A DNA stretch of 18,147 nucleotides, taken from contig CAJWNW010000026.1 of the NCBI GenBank assembly GCA_913044085.1, positions 1 through 18,147 on the forward strand, given 5' to 3'. A program made the translations under genes and the position numbers. Each line of letters begins with the position of its first letter. The stretch's first letter is position 1. Under the pieces are notes generated by a model. It was not told where the DNA came from and ran no database searches. It saw only the letters and a list, made by a program, of their open reading frames with translations. The stretch is from an uncultured Flavobacteriaceae bacterium (GTDB lineage Bacteria > Bacteroidota > Bacteroidia > Flavobacteriales > Flavobacteriaceae). This document shows positions 1 to 6,585 of this stretch, piece after piece.

Positions 1-313
1 GATAAGCAGATGTATATAAATCACTTTTATACTGTTGCACTAAAATTTCGAATTCACTTTGTTGTTCCTCCTCTAAGTTGATTCTTGCACCATCCTGTAG
101 CAGTTGTTCTGTAGCCCAATTGTTTATGACATTTTGAATTTGTATCAAACTGTCTTGTTGGGATAGGCCTTCAAATAAAGCGGTATCAATATCATCAAGA
201 GTTAAAAAACTGCTATTAACACGAGCAATTGAATCCTGGTTGTTGGGCTTCAGCACCAGATCACAGCTGAAAATAACTAGAAAAAATAAACTAAAGAATC
301 TCGAAATTTTCAT
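1..313 (-). CDS. SurA-N-like exported lipoprotein, truncated by the window edge
   Basis: The first 104 codons of a gene that continues past base 1. The protein begins with a charged, hydrophobic leader ending in the lipobox I-F-S-C (Cys17), so it should be a lipid-anchored envelope protein. The mature part (about residues 29-104) reads like the N-terminal chaperone segment of SurA/PpiC foldases: an 'ARV...' strand, then a helix-rich stretch around 'INNWATEQLL' and a Glu/Gln-rich helix. No PPIase domain is visible in the part present. The ATG shares four bases (ATGA) with the stop of the double-PpiC gene upstream, so translation is probably coupled. Small lipoproteins of this kind are commonly found between PPIase genes in Bacteroidetes. 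Role in outer-membrane protein folding is inferred from context. The leader and lipobox are clear, the function is not. Confidence 0.75.
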   Translation of the reverse strand, partial: MKISRFFSLFFLVIFSCDLVLKPNNQDSIARVNSSFLTLDDIDTALFEGLSQQDSLIQIQNVINNWATEQLLQDGARINLEEEQQSEFEILVQQYKSDLYTSAY

Positions 314-2241
314 TCGGTTTTAATACTTTTTTTTAAATTATCGAGTACCTCCTCATTAATGATAACCGAATATTTATTTCTTAATTTTTCAAGCCATTCG
401 GACTCTAAGATATTTTGATAATTGGAAATAACAGCGCCTCTAGCATCCTCAAATGAGATTATTCGAGGTGCTTCAATATTGCTAATGTTTAGTAAAACAT
501 AGTTATTATCCAACCTGAAAATTTCAGATATTCCTTTATTGAGAACAATATCTTTGGGAATTAACGGGTTGTCTATCTCAAAATCACCGCTGCTAAAAAT
601 TAGAGCTTGATCACGCTTGTTTAATTTTTGAGATATAACCTCTGTTGACAGGCCTTGACTCCATAATTTTTTGAGTGCCTTCAATTTATTTTTTTTGTTT
701 GAACGTGCAATGGTAGCTGTAATTTTGCTGTTTGACATAAATTTAGAAGTATTTTCGTAGTAATATGATTTTAAACCTACTGAATCTAATTCAGCACCTT
801 TCCAAATTTTATCTTCCATGATTTCAAATAACAGCAGTCCTTCTTCATATTCTTTTAAAACACTAGCATAATCTTTATTTTCATTAATTAGGTTATTTTT
901 CTTGTACTGAAAAATATTGTTTTCAAGAAAAAGTGCGTATTGCTTTGAAATGAATTTTAATTTGCCTGTTGAAACGTTGAAGGAACGTTTGTTTTTATTT
1001 AATAAATCTAAAAAGTCTTTGTACAAAAATTCTTGAGATTCTATTTTTAAGAAAACTTGAGGTTCAATGGAAGCCTCTACTATCCAAGTGTCATCAGCAT
1101 CATTTATTTCGATTAACGCAGCAACTGATTCCAGACTCGGTTGGCTAATCTTGTACTCTTGTTTCAACTTTTCTAGCATCTTTTGACGAATGATTTTAGA
1201 ACGTGCATCTCGCTTGACTTTCTGCTCTAAATCAACTTTGATTTTTCCATAGGGTTCAACAGGAGTTTTTGAAATGAGCTTTAGAATATGCCAACCAAAT
1301 TGCGTTTGTATGGGCTCAGAAATAGCACCGATATCTTTTAACCCAAAAGCAGTATTAACAAAAATTTCAGACCTTATATCCCCAGATTTGAAAGGATTCA
1401 TCACCCCTCCTTTGGCTGCAGAACTTTTATCATCGGAAAACTGCTTAGCCAGGCTTTCAAAAGAATCTCCTTCTTGGATTGACCTGTAAATTTCTTTAAT
1501 TCTCTTTTCTGGAACCAACGTACTGTCATTTTGAGTATTGGCAATCATAATGTGCGCCACCTGAACTCTACCTTTTGAAGGTCTTTTATTCAATACCTTA
1601 ACGACATGGTATCCGAATTGGGTCCTAAAAGGTTTTGAAGTTTGCCCTAATGGCGTGTTGAAAGCAGCATTTTCAAAATCATAAACCATCTTGAAAGCTG
1701 AAAAATAGCCTAAATCTTCAACGAAAATAGATTTACCATCGTGTAATTCGGCGCGGAGGCTTTTGAAATCTTCTTTAACCATGCGAGGTCTCAACGCTTG
1801 AATTTTCTCATAAGCAGCCAGCGTATCTTGGCCGGGCTTAATGCGCACCAAGACATGTTGTGCTTTTACTTCATTGACAGTGCGATTGTAAGCCTCTTTT
1901 ATAAGCGCTTCTGTAACTTCTGTATCAGAAGTATAGGTATTAGAAAGTTGATTTTTGTAGCTTTCAAATTCTTTCTTATAACTGTCTTTTTTATCGAAAC
2001 CAAGGGTCCGAGCTTCTTTTAATTTTAATTTATAGTTAGTGTAAAGATTAAGATAGTGGTCAATATTTTTTTGACTTTCGTCCTGTACCAAATCAATATT
2101 TTTATTATAGACCCTTAAAAACTCTTTAACTGTAATCGTTTCACCAGCTATGGTCATCAGGTTTTCTGAGTCAATTGATTGGGCAATGGTGAAATTTACT
2201 GATCCAATTAGGAGATTTAAAACTAGGAAAAATCTAATCAT
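310..2241 (-). CDS. Periplasmic SurA-like peptidyl-prolyl isomerase with two PpiC domains
   Basis: A 643-residue periplasmic foldase predicted to isomerise prolyl bonds and chaperone outer-membrane proteins. Residues 1-20 form a signal peptide ending 'TIA-Q'. A SurA-type N-terminal helical segment covers about 25-120. Two parvulin (PpiC) domains follow: about 126-220 ('AQHVLVRI' ... 'TQFGYHVVKVL') and about 226-325 ('VAHIMIA' ... 'GDSFESLAKQFSDD' ... 'TQFGWHILKL'). The second fits the family better. The first is more divergent, with a shortened middle. The C-terminal 300 residues are unlike SurA's short tail and hold no motif I recognise. The gene has its own promoter in the 77-base gap after guaB and ends in an ATGA overlap with the next lipoprotein gene. 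In this group the SurA role is often split over adjacent PPIase paralogs, which fits the truncated neighbour. Confidence 0.9.
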   Translation of the reverse strand: MIRFFLVLNLLIGSVNFTIAQSIDSENLMTIAGETITVKEFLRVYNKNIDLVQDESQKNIDHYLNLYTNYKLKLKEARTLGFDKKDSYKKEFESYKNQLSNTYTSDTEVTEALIKEAYNRTVNEVKAQHVLVRIKPGQDTLAAYEKIQALRPRMVKEDFKSLRAELHDGKSIFVEDLGYFSAFKMVYDFENAAFNTPLGQTSKPFRTQFGYHVVKVLNKRPSKGRVQVAHIMIANTQNDSTLVPEKRIKEIYRSIQEGDSFESLAKQFSDDKSSAAKGGVMNPFKSGDIRSEIFVNTAFGLKDIGAISEPIQTQFGWHILKLISKTPVEPYGKIKVDLEQKVKRDARSKIIRQKMLEKLKQEYKISQPSLESVAALIEINDADDTWIVEASIEPQVFLKIESQEFLYKDFLDLLNKNKRSFNVSTGKLKFISKQYALFLENNIFQYKKNNLINENKDYASVLKEYEEGLLLFEIMEDKIWKGAELDSVGLKSYYYENTSKFMSNSKITATIARSNKKNKLKALKKLWSQGLSTEVISQKLNKRDQALIFSSGDFEIDNPLIPKDIVLNKGISEIFRLDNNYVLLNISNIEAPRIISFEDARGAVISNYQNILESEWLEKLRNKYSVIINEEVLDNLKKSIKTE

Positions 2242-2264
2242 ATTTATTTGATTTTTTGGGTTAA

Positions 2265-2294
2265 CAAACTTATAAAAAATTGAACAATTTTCAA
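2265..2294 (-). promoter_or_regulatory. Bacteroidetes-type promoter for the PPIase operon
   Basis: On the minus strand TTG (2294-2292), a 19-base spacer and TAAGTTTG (2272-2265) match the Bacteroidetes sigma-ABfr consensus TTG / TAnnTTTG at the expected distance. The site lies in the guaB-PPIase gap, placing the transcription start about 15-20 bases before the PPIase ATG. It is the best two-part promoter in the window. Confidence 0.65.
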
Positions 2295-2318
2295 TAGGAT
2301 GGAATGTTGAAACTTAAA

Positions 2319-3791
2319 TTATCGAGAATAATTGGGCGCCTCTTTTGTTATCATCACATTATGGGGGTGACTTTCACTAATCCCGGAGGAAGTGATTTTA
2401 ACAAATTGAGCGGTTTCTTTGAGTATATTTATGTCCTTAGCCCCGCAATAACCCATACCGGCTCGAATGCCTCCTACAAACTGATGAAGACTCTCAAAAA
2501 GCTCCCCTTTGTAAGGTACGCGCCCAACAATACCTTCAGGAACAAGTTTTTTAATATCGTCTTCAACATCTTGAAAATAACGGTCCTTACTACCTTCTTT
2601 CATCGCTTCTACAGACCCCATGCCACGATAGGATTTAAATTTTCGGCCTTCATAAATAATAGTCTCTCCTGGAGATTCTTTTGTGCCCGCTAAGAGTGAC
2701 CCCAGCATAACACAGTCTGCACCCGCTGCCAAGGCCTTTGGAATATCGCCTGTATAACGAATGCCTCCATCGGCAATAACTGGAATTCCTGATTCTTTAA
2801 GCGCTTCTGCCACTTCTAATACAGCAGAAAACTGTGGAAATCCGACACCAGCAACCACACGTGTTGTACAAATAGAGCCTGGTCCAATACCAACTTTTAC
2901 TGCATCTGCTCCTGCTTTAACCAAATATTTTGCAGCATCAGCAGTGGCAATATTTCCTACCACTATATCTAGTTCTGGAATCTTAGCTTTGATAGTTTTC
3001 AAAACATCGACCACGCCTTGGGTATGGCCATGGGCCGTGTCAATTACAATGGCATCAACTCCAGAGTTAACCAATGCTTGGGTACGTTCCAAAGCATCGC
3101 CAGTAACTCCAATAGCAGCAGCCACGCGAAGGCGACCATATTGATCTTTATTCGAAATGGGTTTTTGGGTGAGCTTTGTAATGTCTCTAAAAGTAATCAA
3201 ACCGATGAGTTTATTATCAGTATCAACTACTGGCAATTTTTCTATTTTATTTTTCTGAAGAATCACCTCGGCTTGTTGAAGCGAAGTTCCTTCAGACGTA
3301 ACAACTAAATTTTCAGAGGTCATAACTTCCGTAATCGCACGCTGATTGTTTTTTTCAAATCTCAAATCTCTATTGGTAACAATCCCTTTCAATACGTGAT
3401 TTTTGTCAACAATTGGAATCCCACCAATGCGATGTTCCTTCATGCTCTTTTTAGCATCAATAACAATGGCATCCAATTGAAGTGTAACAGGATCTATAAT
3501 CATGCCACTTTCTGCACGTTTTACTTTGCGCACCTCAATAGCTTGCTGTTCTATGGTCATATTCTTGTGTAACACCCCAATACCGCCTTCTCGAGCAATG
3601 GCAATGGCCATGGCACATTCAGTAACTGTATCCATGGCTGCGGAAACGATTGGAACATTGAGTTCAATGTTTTTAGAAAATTTGGATGTAATGCTGACCT
3701 CCCGGGGTAAAACCTCCGAAAAAGCAGGTATCAAAAGAACATCATCATAGGTGAGCCCTTCGCCAATAATTTTAGAAAGATGTGATTGCAT
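2319..3791 (-). CDS. guaB: Inosine-5'-monophosphate dehydrogenase
   Basis: Cytosolic enzyme converting IMP to XMP with NAD+, the committed step of GMP synthesis. The order is typical: an N-terminal barrel segment ('GLTYDDVLL', 'AAMDTVTE'), a CBS-domain pair (about residues 88-210, with 'HRIGGIPIVD' and 'IEKLPVVD'), the catalytic loop 'GIGPGSICTTR' with the nucleophilic Cys (Cys308 from this start), then 'ADGGIRYTGD', 'MLGS' and 'YRGMGS'. Length is 490 residues, normal for the family. An upstream in-frame ATG at 3812 would add seven residues (MQLNLIA). I reject it because it lies one base after a TAAATTTG promoter box, so it would precede or coincide with the transcript start, and because homologs usually start close to '(H)L.KIIGEGLTYDDVLL'. 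The gene follows the HmuY-like gene by about 70 bases and seems functionally unrelated to the iron cluster. Confidence 0.97.
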   Translation of the reverse strand: MQSHLSKIIGEGLTYDDVLLIPAFSEVLPREVSITSKFSKNIELNVPIVSAAMDTVTECAMAIAIAREGGIGVLHKNMTIEQQAIEVRKVKRAESGMIIDPVTLQLDAIVIDAKKSMKEHRIGGIPIVDKNHVLKGIVTNRDLRFEKNNQRAITEVMTSENLVVTSEGTSLQQAEVILQKNKIEKLPVVDTDNKLIGLITFRDITKLTQKPISNKDQYGRLRVAAAIGVTGDALERTQALVNSGVDAIVIDTAHGHTQGVVDVLKTIKAKIPELDIVVGNIATADAAKYLVKAGADAVKVGIGPGSICTTRVVAGVGFPQFSAVLEVAEALKESGIPVIADGGIRYTGDIPKALAAGADCVMLGSLLAGTKESPGETIIYEGRKFKSYRGMGSVEAMKEGSKDRYFQDVEDDIKKLVPEGIVGRVPYKGELFESLHQFVGGIRAGMGYCGAKDINILKETAQFVKITSSGISESHPHNVMITKEAPNYSR

Positions 3792-3813
3792 TGCAATTAG
3801 GTTTAATTGCATG

Positions 3814-3821
3814 CAAATTTA
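3814..3821 (-). promoter_or_regulatory. Probable guaB promoter -7 element
   Basis: TAAATTTG followed by C on the minus strand matches the Bacteroidetes -7 box TAnnTTTG(Y). No TTG stands at the usual -33 distance, so the match is half a promoter. It gives guaB independent expression from the iron cluster and decides the guaB start: transcription would begin at about 3806-3809, leaving the ATG at 3791 as the first usable start. Confidence 0.5.
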
Positions 3822-3862
3822 AGGTTTTTTATTCTATTACTTATGATATGTTTTTAAAATCA

Positions 3863-4486
3863 TTAGAAAGTAGTTTCATTTTCATTAGCATTATATAAAT
3901 AATTGAAGTTGTAATAGCGTGCATTACTAGCAACAGAGTCGTCCAAATCTTTATAATAACTTAAAATTTCAATCTTAGCATATTTAAAGTCACGTGTCCT
4001 AATAACCAATGTTTTACCTGGAATAGGAAGAATTATATGTTCTGGGGGACCCGTATAGGTATACCAACCATTCCCACTTCCGGTAGGAATAGCCAAGCCT
4101 TCTAAAGAATCTTGAGTAAAATCGCTTACAACAACAGATGTAACTTCTGAAAACGGCAGATTTTTAATGTAAGCCGCTGCGTTTCCATTGCGCTCTGGCT
4201 CGTCCACATCACCAGTAGATGTACCACCATTAACGATAATTGTTGTTGCTCTGAAGGCAATATCCCAATCGGTATCGCTTGTAGTCACTGAAGCCGTAGC
4301 AAAATCAAACTTTGTGTAGCTACCGCTCGAGGGTTCTTGTCCTTGGCCACCTGTCATCGGCGCATGTAAGTTGGTGATTTGTGAATATTGTTTAGCTGGC
4401 AAAGGGCTTCCTTCATCGTCATTACAGGAAGTAAAAACAAAAATAGACAAGAAGATTAGAGTTTTATATGTATTGTATGATTTCAT
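3863..4486 (-). CDS. HmuY-like heme-binding lipoprotein
   Basis: A 207-residue lipoprotein: leader with lipobox F-T-S-C (Cys21) followed by N-D-D-E, an acidic start typical of surface-exposed Bacteroidetes lipoproteins. The body matches the HmuY family as I recall it: an early 'YTKFDFATA..V..SDTDWDIAFR' block (about 57-79), 'VNGGTSTG' (85-92), and the family-typical ending 'FKYAKIEILSYYKD' (167-180) with 'RYYNFNYLY' (190-198). HmuY of Porphyromonas gingivalis takes heme from host proteins and passes it to the TonB receptor HmuR. The gene sits 17 bases after an HmuR-like receptor gene, the same pairing. Heme ligands are uncertain. The mature protein has only His41, His150 and Met44 as plausible axial ligands, and His41 lies close to the flexible N-terminus. 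Some HmuY relatives use Met pairs. Ligand other than heme remains possible. Confidence 0.85.
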   Translation of the reverse strand: MKSYNTYKTLIFLSIFVFTSCNDDEGSPLPAKQYSQITNLHAPMTGGQGQEPSSGSYTKFDFATASVTTSDTDWDIAFRATTIIVNGGTSTGDVDEPERNGNAAAYIKNLPFSEVTSVVVSDFTQDSLEGLAIPTGSGNGWYTYTGPPEHIILPIPGKTLVIRTRDFKYAKIEILSYYKDLDDSVASNARYYNFNYLYNANENETTF

Positions 4487-4503
4487 TACTATTATTTTTT
4501 TAA

Positions 4504-6582
4504 TTAAAAATTTATGGTCACATTTCCATAAACAATCCTGCCAGCAATATTACTGATATTTTGAGGGTCGTTAAAATCTAAAAAATTATCCATTCCAAAA
4601 CCCAGTTTATAATGTTCAAAAATGGTTTTATTAATTGCAAAATCAAAAATTGAATAGCCAGAAACAAACGTATCATAAGCATCTAAATAACCATTGCCAT
4701 TGTTGTCATAAAGCCCAAATTTACTTCTATATGTAGCTCTTATATTGCTATCTAAATTCCATTTTTGCATGTGATAAGAAAGCTTAAAATTAAGCATATG
4801 CCTAGAGCGGTTTAACAGGCCAAAATAATCTTTCTTTGAAAGTGCAAAAGCGGGAGATGTTGGGGTTAACCTTGCAAATACTTCACCATTTTTAAAAGCT
4901 TGAACGGCTTTTTTGTCTTTTGCATACAACAATTGATAGCCAGTTGTTAGTACTGTATTTTTATTAAATTTTAAGCTTGCATTGAATTCGAGTCCTTGGG
5001 TATAAATCTCGTTTACATTATAATAACTAAAAACGTTTTGGCCATTGGTTTTTCTGGCGATAACTCTAGTGTCAATAAGGTTCGATATTTCATTTCTAAA
5101 TAAGTTCAAATTGATTTTGAGTTTTGGATCAATTCCTAGATCGATTCCAAAATTATATCCGATTGAGCGCTCAGGTTTTAGATTGCCCTCAAACACACTT
5201 AGAGGTACCAAAAGGCTCGCAATATCTCCATTGGCCTCTAACTCGGGGATAAGTGTGGTTACGGCATTGTAACCCAAAACTGTGTAGCCTACAGTTGCAT
5301 TTGTAAAATCAAAATACAATTGTCTAAAGTCAGGGGTTTTAAATCCGTAACTTACAGAACCTTTGACAGCTAGTTTATCATTGAATTTATAGCGTGCAGC
5401 CGCTTTGGGGCTAAGTTGAGATGTGTATTCGTTATGTCGATCAAAACGAAGGCCTAAAATCAAATTGAATTCATCGTTTTTTGTGTATTCATATTGAGAA
5501 TAAAGATAGGATGAATTAAACTTGGGGTATCCAAAAAAGTCTGTTCTTTGCAAGCTTTCGAATTGCACCCCTACCCCAGCGATGAATGAATTTTGTGCAT
5601 TCGGCTTAAAGACAGTTCTAAATTCAGGTCTTAAAAAACGTTGTTTAAAATCGCTGTATGAGAATAAATTGCCTGCTGTGTCATTTAGAAATTCTTCTGC
5701 CTTGTAAGTAGTGGCATAGAATTCGAATTGACTGTCCCAACTTTCATTGAATTTAAGTTCTAATTTTGAATGAAAATTCCATTCATCAATTTGACTCTCT
5801 CCATCATAGCTGGCACTCGCGACATTGTCTTGCACTTGGCGGTAGAGCCTGCCAGAGACGAAGAGCTTGACTTTTTCTGAAAACTCATAATTAATTTTAG
5901 TGTTAAACGTATAATTGTGAAAAGGCTCAACAGTGTTGACATCGTCTGAATCTACTAAATCGTATCCCTCATTAGAAAAGCGATTGACAAAAGCATAAAG
6001 CCCAAGTTTGTCTTTTTTATAACTGAGCTCTGTACTCAAGTCATTTGAACTAAAAGTACCTCCGCGGTAATAAAAACGGCCTCCGAAACCGGTCTTAGGG
6101 GTTTGCGTTATAATATTAACAACGCCGGCCAAAGCTTCATTGCCATAGAGGCTAGAAGAAGGCCCTTTTACAATCTCAATTTGTTTGATATTGCCTACGG
6201 TAACTCTGGATAAGTCCAAAGTGCCTGCGGAACGGCCTATAAGCGGTACACCGTCAATTAAAATTAAATTGTATTGGCTGTCTAGTCCCTGCATTTGAAG
6301 GCCTTCTACGCCACCATAATCAGGAACCATTAGCAAGCCTGTTTGCTCCTCAAGAATATCATTGAGGCGAATGGAATTTGCAGCGGCTATCGCCTTGGCT
6401 GAAATCAATTGTGTAGGCAAAGGCACTGAAGCCAATTGTCGTTTGGTACGGGTAGCAGAAATAATGACTTCATTAAGATTTTCAACTTCTGTCGAATCCA
6501 AAAAAACTTCAGTTGGAGCTTGGGAAAAAAGCCATTGCGTACCGCAAAATAAGATTAATAAAGAAAGTCTTAGACAACGCAT
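4504..6582 (-). CDS. TonB-dependent outer-membrane receptor, HmuR-like
   Basis: A 692-residue ligand-gated outer-membrane channel powered by TonB. Signal peptide at 1-20; a TonB-box-like strand 'LNEVIISATR' (36-45); plug domain about 46-162 with the usual 'LILIDGVPLIG', 'IKQIEIVKGPSSSLYG' and 'AGVVNIIT' motifs; a 22-strand-type barrel after that, ending in Phe ('VTINF') as outer-membrane proteins do. Barrel motifs 'GFKTPDFRQLY' and 'GNLKPERS' correspond to the FRAP and NPNL boxes of heme/hemoglobin receptors. No His lies between them and none is seen in the plug, so the bis-His heme ligation of ShuA/HemR-type receptors is not conserved. It starts 3 bases after the FecA-like receptor stop and is followed 17 bases later by the HmuY-like gene, which suggests heme or another iron complex as cargo. 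Confidence 0.9.
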   Translation of the reverse strand: MRCLRLSLLILFCGTQWLFSQAPTEVFLDSTEVENLNEVIISATRTKRQLASVPLPTQLISAKAIAAANSIRLNDILEEQTGLLMVPDYGGVEGLQMQGLDSQYNLILIDGVPLIGRSAGTLDLSRVTVGNIKQIEIVKGPSSSLYGNEALAGVVNIITQTPKTGFGGRFYYRGGTFSSNDLSTELSYKKDKLGLYAFVNRFSNEGYDLVDSDDVNTVEPFHNYTFNTKINYEFSEKVKLFVSGRLYRQVQDNVASASYDGESQIDEWNFHSKLELKFNESWDSQFEFYATTYKAEEFLNDTAGNLFSYSDFKQRFLRPEFRTVFKPNAQNSFIAGVGVQFESLQRTDFFGYPKFNSSYLYSQYEYTKNDEFNLILGLRFDRHNEYTSQLSPKAAARYKFNDKLAVKGSVSYGFKTPDFRQLYFDFTNATVGYTVLGYNAVTTLIPELEANGDIASLLVPLSVFEGNLKPERSIGYNFGIDLGIDPKLKINLNLFRNEISNLIDTRVIARKTNGQNVFSYYNVNEIYTQGLEFNASLKFNKNTVLTTGYQLLYAKDKKAVQAFKNGEVFARLTPTSPAFALSKKDYFGLLNRSRHMLNFKLSYHMQKWNLDSNIRATYRSKFGLYDNNGNGYLDAYDTFVSGYSIFDFAINKTIFEHYKLGFGMDNFLDFNDPQNISNIAGRIVYGNVTINF

Positions 6583-6585
6583 TAA

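Noticed and set aside
2273..2295. Hairpin ATTGAA-AATTG-TTCAAT followed by a T-run after guaB, as a terminator
   Set aside because: The 6-bp stem has one G-C pair and would be very weak; the same bases form the -33 part and spacer of a good promoter, which explains them better.
2761..3144. Plus-strand open frames of 60-130 codons opposite guaB, the PPIase and the receptors
   Set aside because: All lie antisense to confidently identified genes and their translations show no family motif, signal peptide or start-site support; they are frame shadows.
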